A stretch of 64,000 nt of DNA from Malachius bipustulatus (Eukaryota > Arthropoda > Insecta > Coleoptera > Melyridae): contig OU342633.1 in assembly GCA_910589415.1 (NCBI GenBank), positions 19,630,858-19,694,857 on the forward strand, given 5' to 3'. Each line of letters opens with the position of its first letter. The first letter of the stretch is position 1. Positions 22,501 to 31,300 of the stretch are shown one piece after another. The position numbers and the translations under genes were made by a program. Below the pieces are notes generated by a model. It did not search any database. It saw nothing but the letters and a program-made list of their open reading frames with translations, and had not been told where the DNA came from.

Positions 22501-24120
22501 GAATCTTTTAAAACATTAGTGTTTTATTTATCATCAATCAGAATTCAGAGATTCTATAAAGTAAGGGTTGAAAACATAAATTTTTTGGATTTTTTTCTGG
22601 TTCCTCTTGGGTCCCTGGTATCCACACTAGTGCTCTTATAGGTTTCGGAACGTCCTTGGTGCTAAGTTTTGCTCCTGACCAGGGTTCCATTTCCCTGACC
22701 ACCCGCACCAGCCAGTCCTTTGTGGCCTGGTCAGCGCAGGAAGCCATGAGAAAGTCCCTTCTAAGCTGCACTCCTGAGAACCTTGGTGCAGGTTCTCCTT
22801 CTTTTACGTTGTTCCGGTTCCGGGTTTTGGGACACTGGGTTTCACCTTCAACCCTAGCTTCCTAGGTTCTCAAGTTTCCCCCTGGTTTTGTAGTTTCAAC
22901 TCTTTTCTCAGTTTCCTGCGAGTTTTTTGGGTGGGTCTTTCTTTTCAGAATCCCCTTCCCTTTTTTGAATTAGGTGTGTCTTGGTCCATATTATTCCCAC
23001 GAGTAATGGAGCTATTAAAGAAATAACATACGCAGAGCTCCATACTTATGGTAGTGATTTATTTTCGAAGGTGCGCCACTTCTCCGAGGTTGAATCCAGT
23101 AAGAACTGATCCACTATACAGCCACGCATCCTTTTAGCTTGGGTTCTCGTCGTAGGATTTAGGTTTTTAAAGGTTGTCTCCTTTTGGTCCAGGCGGTAAA
23201 GCCATGTTCGCGAGATATGACCACGACAACAGAGTTTTAAGGTCTTTCAGAGAGTCCACTTTCGGACGTTTTCCGGCATTGTTATAACCCCTGTGCAGAC
23301 CTTTAGTCACGAAACTACAACTAGGTTGGGGGAGGCGGTCCGCGGCAGGGCTTTTTGAGCTGCCAGTCTGGAGTTTTAAATCCGACAAACTCTATCACTG
23401 CTGCTAACCTTACTCACTATTGATCACTGTAAGGCTGTGCCCGATCCACCACCTGGGTACCTCTACCACACAGGTACGATAAATAATTACTTACCTTTTG
23501 TCACTTCAATCCATTACAATGAATTTCCTTTTGTTAAGTATCGCCAAAATATTTATTGAAATCAAGTTACATAATTCTAACATACTGAGTTACTGAAAGC
23601 CACAAACACAACACAACAAAAAAGTTGTCCCAGATTTATATGAACAAACTGTACATGCTGGATGTAGCTATAAACAAAAGGCTATAATGATTAATCTTAA
23701 AACCTCAATAAAAGATTTATTTTAATTGAATATTAGAACGAATTAAAGAAAAAATATCCGACCCATAAAATTGTGGGCTATTATTTGTAGGAATCATATT
23801 AATTATTGTAATTAAAATTAATTAAGCAGACTAATAACAGCAGATTAATTTTTTAAGGTATGGTAATCATGAAAAGCGGAAAAGGTCAAGTAGTGTTGAT
23901 TTACGGAGGACACATTTACACCCTGCAAAGTGGCGGAAGTTTAAGTGAAAGAAGAGAGAAGAGCACCACCGACACTTGGATCTGCGTGAAGAAACACACA
24001 CTGAATTGTAAAGGACGTATCACCACACTAAACGGTCCCCTGTTCATATCGAGCGTGCCACACAATCATTCACAGTTGAATGAAGTTATTAATAAGCTAC
24101 AAACGACAAATTCTACCTAA
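12972..24120 (+). CDS. BTB/POZ-FLYWCH protein, mod(mdg4)-like, with alternative 3' exons
   Basis: Coding exons: 12972-13334 (BTB), 15023-15500 (linker), then either 17455-17741 or 23858-24120 (FLYWCH). The phases agree: 0 after exon 1, 1 after exon 2, and both FLYWCH exons supply the two missing bases. The products are 375 and 367 aa. The BTB domain opens FSLCWNNFHSNLSSGFHALL and is of the BAB/TTK type ([25 protein letters not shown]). The ATG context CAAAATGG is good. The exon 2 acceptor (TTTAAAG, branch-like GCTAATAAC 22 bases before) is the weakest junction. Exon 2 is proline-rich with a basic RPRPVKKVIKP patch and an acidic tail. A shared BTB start with alternative FLYWCH 3' exons is the layout of Drosophila mod(mdg4), a nuclear insulator/chromatin protein, but many BTB-FLYWCH paralogues exist, so no symbol is given. 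NPAT lies convergent downstream. Confidence 0.8.
13335..13904 (+). other. BTB gene intron 1, 5' part
   Basis: The donor is GTACGT at 13335. The stretch is non-coding, with a CAGGGTGTTGAAAA motif at about 13848 of the kind found at the ends of insect mariner-like MITEs. Its partner end was not found. Confidence 0.4.
13905..14634. mobile_element. piggyBac-like MITE with TTAA duplication
   Basis: TTAA at 13901-13904 and 14635-14638 flank perfect 14-bp inverted ends CACGTTGACGACGG. TTAA duplications are diagnostic of the piggyBac superfamily. The 730-bp interior is non-coding and carries a series of imperfect palindromes built on ACGGGNCTTTT...GGCCCGT (near 13928, 14098, 14152, 14339, 14386, 14525 and 14571). 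It lies in intron 1 of the BTB gene. Confidence 0.85.
14639..15022 (+). other. BTB gene intron 1, 3' part
   Basis: Non-coding. It ends with a branch-point-like GCTAATAAC near 14996 and the AG at 15021-15022 chosen as the acceptor for exon 2. The alternative acceptor TGCTACAG near 14934 would put a stop codon in frame before 15005. Confidence 0.5.
15917..16476. mobile_element. mariner-type MITE with CAGGGTGTT ends
   Basis: The left end CAGGGTGTT and the right end AACACTCTG are inverses with one mismatch, and TA flanks both sides (15915-15916 and 16477-16478), the duplication of the Tc1/mariner superfamily. About 560 bp, non-coding. The short inverted repeat keeps confidence moderate. Confidence 0.5.
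16477..16512. repeat. (ATA)n microsatellite
   Basis: About a dozen perfect ATA/TAA units directly follow the CTGTA end of the preceding MITE. MITE ends of this type often nucleate microsatellites. Confidence 0.85.
17455..17741 (+). CDS. alternative FLYWCH exon A of the BTB gene
   Basis: The acceptor TATACACAG|GA supplies the two bases needed after exon 2. The exon encodes a single FLYWCH zinc finger of ~60 residues: RGNPRLIVDGHVFYKKS, then WYCKNSRTPEKCQAVCW and the terminal HTH with spacing YMHTHPV, followed by an acidic tail and TAG. The C...C...H-x-H ligands are all present. FLYWCH fingers of this type bind DNA or protein partners and in mod(mdg4) give each isoform its specificity. A potential poly(A) signal GAATAAAT lies near 17788. 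Confidence 0.85.
17742..18823. other. intron between alternative FLYWCH exons / 3' UTR of isoform A
   Basis: No ORF is supported. The first few hundred bases probably belong to the 3' UTR of the exon A isoform (AATAAA-like signals near 17788 and 18047). Confidence 0.5.
18824..20050. mobile_element. 1.2-kb DNA transposon remnant with CAAATAC(G/A)CTAGAC ends
   Basis: The left end CAAATACGCTAGACTATAAT continues to ACGTCCAACT and is mirrored at the right end near 20020-20055 (AGTTGGACGTATTATAGTCT, then AGTGTATTTG). About 30 bp match with one or two changes. TTACAAC flanks both sides, so a 7-bp direct repeat is possible. The interior includes a GC-rich stretch near 18870-18930 but no convincing ORF. 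A partial relative lies at 9078. The superfamily is uncertain. Confidence 0.7.
20065..21056. other. intronic AT-rich DNA
   Basis: No ORF, RNA gene or clear repeat was recognised in this part of the BTB gene. Confidence 0.4.
21786..22539 (+). mobile_element. Penelope-derived unit with 119-bp inverted termini
   Basis: Left arm 21786-21904 and right arm 22421-22539 are inverted copies of the same 119 bases, nearly identical. Each arm carries, read outward from the centre, CTGAAGATG...GTAGTGAA(A/G)CACGTGT. This resembles the CTGANGA...GAAAC core of the hammerhead-like motifs found in Penelope-like element terminal repeats. Between the arms lies only the GIY-YIG ORF; the reverse transcriptase is absent. 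The unit sits inside an older LINE remnant. Confidence 0.7.
21912..22310 (+). CDS. GIY-YIG endonuclease ORF of a Penelope-like element
   Basis: An intact 132-aa frame with the GIY-YIG signature: KPGIYRLSCSHC (GIY), then VYIGQTCRNLEIRYNEH (YIG, catalytic R and H), an asparagine near residue 70 (ENNHTL) and a downstream helix LNFLESLEIHRHLHNQQ. The CxxC between GIY and YIG is typical of the endonuclease of Penelope-like retrotransposons, where it is normally the C-terminal domain of an ~800-aa protein following the reverse transcriptase. Here it stands alone with its own ATG and a TAA stop, between two inverted terminal repeats. Whether it is expressed is unknown. Confidence 0.85.
   Translation: MSNGSILLNAKEKLSKLQKPGIYRLSCSHCNSVYIGQTCRNLEIRYNEHLNSYRLKHPERSNFAKHLIENNHTLTANNKIELLHHCDHYFKLNFLESLEIHRHLHNQQYTVISEQLDTYRSPLLDFLLDISD
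23389..23857 (+). other. intronic sequence before FLYWCH exon B, with inverted mariner-like motif
   Basis: GTTGTCCCAGATTTATATGA at about 23628 is the inverse of a motif at about 21058 (AAATAAATCTGGGACAGTTT), suggesting that the 21.06-23.66 kb block is bounded by transposon-like ends. No ORF. Confidence 0.4.
23858..24120 (+). CDS. alternative FLYWCH exon B of the BTB gene
   Basis: The acceptor TTTTTTAAG|GT (branch-like CTAATAAC near 23831) gives the same phase as exon A. The exon encodes a second, divergent FLYWCH finger: GQVVLIYGGHIYTLQSG, then WICVKKHTLNCKGRITT and the terminal PHNHSQ, so the C, C, H-x-H ligands are kept while the FLYWCH core aromatics differ from exon A. The frame ends at TAA after 87 codons, and an AATAAA lies near 24641. 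It probably produces the second isoform of the BTB gene. Confidence 0.75.
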
Positions 24121-25301
24121 TTTTTCTTGCTTAGGGATAAGCAGTTACCAAAGTACTGTTTGTTTTTACAGAAGAACTTTATGTTTGCTGGTTGTGATAG
24201 GTTTAAGCTCGGGTTTAAGTTTACTTTATTCGATTTCAGAGGGAGAAATTGAATCTTTTTGTTTGGGAAAAGTAAGAGTTAGGGCTGTTTTTGGTTTGAT
24301 TCTGCGGCAAGTCAAGTGCACTTAAATAATTAAGCAATAGGATGTAATAAGTTATTGTTGAATTATATTTTTTTTCTTTTGAAAATTTGACTGAATCTGT
24401 GTTAATTTATTTATCTTATTATTAGATTTGAGAGGTTTTTTATTTTCGCTAATTAGTTTATATTTAAAAAGATGGATTTTAATTTATCTTTGTTATTAAA
24501 TGAGGAAAATTATTTCTATGTTACAATTATATGAGATTTTAGTCTCCTCTTATTCATAAGCGATAAATTATCAGAAACATAGTGTTAGGTTTATAATCAA
24601 TGATTTTCTGAGACTTACAAAGTAGTTTTGTATGGTTTTGAAATAAATATTGAAAATTGGTTTGGTTTTTTGCGTGCAATTTTGTCAATATGATTAGATA
24701 ATCAACAATGTTCATCTCATGCTAATCCGTATAAATTTCCATTAGATTGGATGAACTTTTAAATTGACCTCTTCCCCAATTTAATATCTGAAAGGCTCGT
24801 GTATTAGAACCACAGAAAATTAAGTTTAAATTCCTGTGCCTTGCCCTCAAAGTTAATAGAATTTTGGAAAAAAATACAATTAAGATAGAGATCACACTTC
24901 AAGGGGAAAAAATATTTACAACTTACCTGTTTTTGTCTGAAAACAAGTTGTTTTAGAATATTAGCAATCTTTATAAACAAAGTTTTTGTAAGAAGAGTGA
25001 GTCCAAGAAAATCAAGTTGAATAATTAATTGAAAATCTCTGTTTCTATGAAACCCAGAGAAACTATTATCTTCTGTTACTGTTCTGATGTATTATTATTC
25101 TTCTGGATGTAAATAAAAAGAAGGGACAACCCACACAGCATAATAAAGAAAACCGCTAAGTTTGAAATGTATAAAAATTGACTTTATTACACTTGTACAA
25201 TTACTGAATTGTACAAGATGTTTAAAATTAACACGTTATATCCAAAACTTTTACATAAATATAGATAAATTAACAATATTTCCTTATTTACAATAATAAT
25301 T
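24121..25301. other. 3' UTRs of the convergent BTB-FLYWCH and NPAT genes
   Basis: AT-rich, no ORF with recognisable domains. AATAAA-type signals exist on both strands. The gap between the two stop codons is 1.2 kb, so the genes converge. Confidence 0.5.
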
Positions 25302-28300
25302 CTATGTACATTTATCATCACCGTGCACTCTATCTAGAAATGAGTCAACATTAATTTTCTTCAACAATTCTGCACATTTCTTCTTGCTACTTTTGGGTAT
25401 ATCTTCGCCATCGGAGCATTTTCTTTTTCTGGAACTAGAGCTAAAATGAAATTATTGAATAAAAAATAAAATACATATAATAAAAAACAGTAAAATAAAA
25501 ATTCAACAGTCACCTAGAACTCTTATTCAAGTTAAGTTATTAATAGCTAGACACAGATAGTTGCAAAGTCTGCCAAACTCCAAAGTCATAAGTTTGGCAA
25601 AAAGTCATAAGACTGTTTCTAATTCAGTCAGAGGCTTTAAAAGCACAAGGAATACTTCAGATTCGATCATTAATTCAATAAATATGCAAAAAAGGGTATT
25701 TTCGATAAGGTTAAGCCAAACTTATCTAAAATGTTTACTGCTAAGGCCCGTATTCATCAATAAATATAACCCCTGGGGTTATATTTTGGAACATGACATT
25801 GGTTTAAAATTCGTAGCGTTCGTAGGGTTTGAGCATTAGACCAATCAGCTGTCAGAAAATTCAAAATATAACCCCGGAGTTATATTTTGAAGTTTGATGA
25901 ATACGGGCATTAGTGATCTAGAAAAAATACTAACAGAAGAACGAAGAACTATGTTTGAAAAAATTAACTTTAGTTCTTTTGAAAATATGTAAAAGGGGAG
26001 CAGATATTTTGCCCATTTTTGGGGACAATCAAAATGTCAAATAATATTGTTACGAGATAGCAGGGATAGCACTGACAAAAAATTATTCTCAATTTACTTG
26101 GAACTGAGGTTAGGAATATCGTACACTATTTATTCTTCTTCTTAATGTAAATTCTGACCTGTTAGAATCTAGAACATGGTCATAAATGGAACATTATGTA
26201 TTTCAGCTGTTCTGGACAGTTCTGATGAGATTTATTGAAATGACAAACTAATCTTGAGAATCTCAAATAACTTAGAATGAACTGAAACTTTTTATCTCAG
26301 CGGAACGTGATAGCTGCCGGTTGTCATTTCTTTCTAGAAGTCCCCTGTCATGGTGTATAAAGTGCATAGTCTTGAAGTAAGTGCACTTTTGAAAGCTATC
26401 AGAGGAAAATCATTTAGAAACTAGTCAGCTATGAAAGTAAGATCTGAAGGAAAGCTATTAACAGAGAAAAGACTGGTAACTAAACAACAAACAGGAGAAC
26501 GAATCAAAAGGTAAGTAAGTAATGAAGCTTAAACCAACTTACGTCTTTGGAGAAACCGTCGTATCAGGGCTGGCCGGATCAGTCTCTTGTAGAGTACCGG
26601 CCGCGGCCCAATTGAACAATTCATCGTCGGGATTGTCCAGTTTCATTTCTTCGACCGGATCGCTCTTCTTAAGTCTCGAGTCTTCGGTTACTTCTTTCCC
26701 TACGTCACCGCTTTTTGTCAGAGTCGCTTTGACGGCATTTTCGCCCGGGCATTTTTCTACCGCCGAACGACTCGCCGTCGTTTCCGTGGTGAATTTAATC
26801 TCTCTCGCTGCTTTGCGGCTTCTCGTTTCTTTGGACTTGCATCTCTCTCTGCCGGTGGAGGGACGGTAACTTTTCGGAGTGGGGGTTCTCTTGGGAATTA
26901 GGACGTTTACGGTCGATTCGATATGCAGCAGTTCGACGAAAGGAGTACACTTGATGATTCTGACCATTTCGAGGTCCAGTTCTTCCATGAAAACGTTCGC
27001 TTCCATGCTCTTGTCTAAGATCGAGCTATCGTATTTGGTGAAACTCCTGCGACTTTCTTTTTCGTTGAAAGTAATTCTAAAATCTTCTCCGGTGTACTCT
27101 TTCTGATCAAATGTGACGTCCTCTAATTCTAATTCATTCATGGGAAGCTCTGAGCATGAACGATTGTGATTTTTTGGCATTTCTGCTGTGGCAGTCGTTT
27201 GTACTTCAACAAGATTCGGAATATTATTTCCGCTTTCATTCTTTGTACTATTATTACTATTGATATTTTTAGTTGAATTTACATTTATTTGGTTTTCTGA
27301 ATTATTGCAATCGTTAGTTAGACTTTCATTACTTGCATTACTAGAATTGCATGTACTCAACTTCCCTGGTGACTTGTTGTGCATTAAATGTATGCCTCGT
27401 TCTTTCAGTCCGAGGACTAATTTATCCGCTTCAGAAACAGACTTTTCATTTGTAGTTATTGTAACATTATCAGAAGTATTTTTAACAGTTTCACTTTCAC
27501 CACCTGAATCGTCTACTGGTAGATTTTTAATCCCGAGGTTATCTAATATCTTTGCTTCTTGGTCAGGCAGAGAATTTTTATTTTGATTGTTATCAAAAGT
27601 ATTTTTAACAGTTTCACCCTTAATTTTAGTATCTAATCCTAAATGTTTAGTTTCAAAATGTTCCGGAGCTGTGGATGGCGAATTTGAATACTCCAGAAGT
27701 TGTGTTTCGACTAACTGTGACGGTTCCAAACCTTCATCATCCGAACTCAGATGCAGCACAATCTCTTCGTCTTCCGTTTCTGGATTTCCTCCTGTAGTTT
27801 TTTTATTCTTTACCGACAATGAAATTTCTGGTAAATTTAGATTTTCTCTGATTTTCGAAATAACTGATTTCGAAGCGGCAGAAGACTTTTTCGAGCTTAG
27901 AGGAGCAATGCTTCGTTTTTTGGTAGCCAGACTGCCGGTGCTTTTCCTCGCATGTTGAAAAGGTTTTTTCTGTTCGACATCCTTTGAAGTCCTGACCGGA
28001 CTCACTTTTCTCTTGCTCGATTGCGAGGACTGAACTTTTTTCACAACAGGAGGATTTTTAATGGCGTTCAGGGTACGTATACGTTTGGCATTGATTTCCT
28101 CAAAAAGTGACTTGTGCTTGTTGACTTCTTGTTGATTTAAAGGATTTTTAATAGGGTGAAGAGTACGAACGCGTTTGGGACCGACTTCATCAAAAAGCGA
28201 CTTCTGCTGATGCTGCTTATTAATTTCAAGCGGATGTTTTAAAGTCTTTTCAATTTTTTCTTCAATTTTACTGCCATCGTTCCCTTTTTTATTTCCTTCC

Positions 28301-31300
28301 ACTTCTATTACTGTCGAATCATTGGAATTCTTTTTCATGCTCATTGCCCTGTTTCTCAATTTATACGAACTCGAAACTGATTCTAAAATTTCACTTCGAT
28401 GAATCACAGTGTCGCCGCAATGACTCGCAGCCCAAGAGATGTCACTGCTTTTACTGCTAGAACTGTCACTGCTGCTCGAGTCTGATTCGTCATCTGAACT
28501 GCTCGAATCGTAATTTTTGTTGATGAGGTTCAAATTTTTCTTAGCAATAGACGTGCGATTGAAACTTTTCATATGTTCTGCTATGAGTTTATTTCGATCG
28601 TCCATCTCGATTTTTTCTTCGATCGTTATATCACTGATGACTTTAACTGTCGACTGTTTTGAAGTCGACTCGATGCTTTCTAGCCTGTCACTTTCTTTGA
28701 TCAACTGTCCCAGTGACCTTTGCTCATTATCTGAGGGTTGATAATACGAACTGGACGTCGAATAATCCGTGGGTCTGTTTGAGTAAGTGGAGTGAAACTC
28801 TCCGGGGGTTAAAGCGAAATCCGGAGTAATCGGTAACTTGGGAGTGGCAATAGACATCAAATCGATGCCTTTCAAATGTTCTTCCAAGACTTTCGTGAAC
28901 GGTGTACTACCTGGAGTGTGGTTGTTCGCTGACGTGTAACAACTTTCGAGATTCGGTGTTTTGGGCAACAAGTTCTTTTCTGGGGTCTGTAGGAGAGGCA
29001 TGATGTTCCGTTTAGCGGCCTCGATCCCCTGATTGGAGCCTTCTCTCGCATTTTCGGGCGTGATAAAATTATCGTTCAATTTGGAAGTGGAGCTTTTAGA
29101 TTCAGAAGTGACAATGTTCCGTTTGTTTGCATTCAGTTTTGACGGTGAAAGCAGCAGTAATTTGTTACTCTTCTCTGGCACTAACTGCGAAGTATTTTCA
29201 GAGGCAGTTCCTTCATTCTGACCTGCTAATACTTGTTGAGGATTTATGTTGCATTTCTTTTTGAATTTCGGACCACTGTTTATATTTCTCAGCGAGTACT
29301 TTAATTTCATGTCTTCATCGATTAACATATTAGTCGTAGATATTGTGGAGGCTTCAATAAATTCTTCCGGATCCTCGCTTAATCGAATTCCATGGCTTTC
29401 GGGTTCATCAGTTCCAGTGTCTCTTATTTTATTTTTTTCTGCATCATCATCGGCCTTATGCTCATCAGTTATATAAGAAGAAATTACCTTTGTTTCAATT
29501 TTCTGATCCTCGCTACACGATTCATCTATTTCCATATTTGAATCTGTTTTACCCTCAATCTCACAATTTTCATTGCTCGGAACGGACTTTTTGGGAGTGG
29601 CTATGGCGGCTTCTAGCATTTTAGCTTCCTTTGATAAATCGCTTGTCTCGTTTTTGCTATTTCTCTTTTTTGATGTTTTCTTTCTGGGTGTTTTCCTTTG
29701 GGGGCGTTTAGTATATTTATTCGTATCATGCTCTTTATCAACAGAAGGTAGTAATTCTCGTAATTTTGCATCCCAAGTGTTGGGCTTGGGTTTATCACTT
29801 TTAACAACCGTTTCAACATCGACACCTTTTTTGGGTTCGATGTTGCTTTTTGAGTTCTGAGCGCTATTCTTAGACGGAGATTTCGATGAACTCCTCAGTT
29901 TTTTGCCATTTTTCGCCATCTCTCTCGATTTATTGGCACGATCCTTTGAGGCAGAAGCTCTCGGAGGACTCGAAAAATCTAAATTTCTCACGTGAGATCC
30001 ACTTTTCGGAGTTTTACTCTTTGCCGGTTTCCGTTCTTCCGGTGTTTTGCAATATTGCGGGTTTTCCGGATCCGACTGCTTGCTTTTACCTTTTTCTTGC
30101 GGTTTGTTTCGTTCGGGTGAGATGGTTTTCTCCAACAGCGTCGGCAACGAACCGCCCGGCTCCACAGCTTGACATTCCCCGGATTTTTTTTGCATGGCCA
30201 ATAAGTTTTGTTTGGATCGATTCCTTGTGACCGGTAATGTGTATGTTTCCTGTAATTCTGTTTTGCATTCATCTTTTAGTACGTGCTCTTGTTCACCTGC
30301 ATAGAGAGTCACAGACTCGGGTTGCGAGTTAGTACAAATTGTTGAACTGGAAATTACTGACGGTGCTGCCGGTTTCGGCGCTATGTGTACAAGGGGATTC
30401 TTCCTAGTAACTGATGTTTCAGTACGACTGGCTGTGAAGTCTGGAACCAAAAGTTTAATTTTTAATTTTAATAAAAAAAAAGATAATCTGTTTGCTAATA
30501 TTTGGGGCTAAAATGTATCGTTAGTTAGTGTAAAAAATTACACGTAATTTTGAACATAACTGATGAAATGATGACAGGGATCAATAAATTATGATAAAAA
30601 AATTCTTACTTGGTAAAATCAACGGTTGACTTGCGATGGTGTCACTGATGATAACAGGCATAGACATTATGTCTTGTTCGCTTAACATTGGAGTTGAAAT
30701 TGGCTGCACGTTCATATTGAGTACAGGTTGACTGTTCAAGAGGAATATCTTCGAAGTGGTCGTCGCCGAATTTGTCGACACCGACGACGGTACCATGTAC
30801 AAACCTCCGCCGGTGTTTATATAAACCGGATTTTGAATAGCAACGTTTGTACTCGCACTAGCACTAGCACTGCTTGTGGGATTCACGCAAGCATTACTAT
30901 CACTAGGATTATTGAAAACAACCAAGTCTGATATGTCGTTTTGGATACTACGCGCACTTTCCACTGAAACAGCATTTGGATGTGTTTTATTCGAAGTGTT
31001 TGACGTGGTATCTACCGAACTGGCAACCGCAATAATGGACTGAATCGCGTCGTTATTGCTCTCTTCTATCGATTTATTTCCTACTTTTTCCACTTCCGGC
31101 GGGTGTTCGACGAGCTCATTCGCAGCGGTACATTTATTATCACCGTCTAGAGAGGTCTTGCTCTTGGATGCGGCCGGGTTGTCAGCTGCTAAATCTGTTA
31201 AAATAAAAAAAAGTGAGATTGTCCTTCAATTTGAGTTAAAATTATTACCGTTTATTTCATCTAATAACTTATTAAATATGGGATCCTCTTCCGTTCTTTG

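Larger units (their letters stand above)
21284..23388 (-). pseudogene. non-LTR retrotransposon remnant (DUF4780-type ORF and RNase H-like end), split by a Penelope unit
   Basis: Reading the minus strand from 23388: a short degenerate N-terminal part, then at 22771-22538 the sequence RRDFLMASCADQATKDWLVR followed by EPWSGAKL and PIRALVWIPG, which matches DUF4780-like ORFs of insect retroelements. A 754-bp Penelope-derived unit interrupts it. Beyond that (21785 down to 21284) the minus strand reads VDPSGQ, then broken by stops LSKHQPRWAIGLLTGHCPL and GTRLLVFGTEM, resembling the C-terminal RNase H region of insect LINEs. The polymerase domains between are missing. The copy is inactive and lies in the BTB gene, between its two FLYWCH exons. 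Confidence 0.6.

Noticed and set aside
24080..24325. ORF overlapping FLYWCH exon B, possibly another alternative exon after acceptor TTGCTTAG
   Set aside because: No FLYWCH or other motif; hydrophobic low-complexity translation. Left as 3' UTR.
26522..30272. Numerous plus-strand and out-of-frame minus ORFs (e.g. 27188-27586, 29573-29860, 29988-30272)
   Set aside because: All are shadows of the large NPAT exon 26543-30440.
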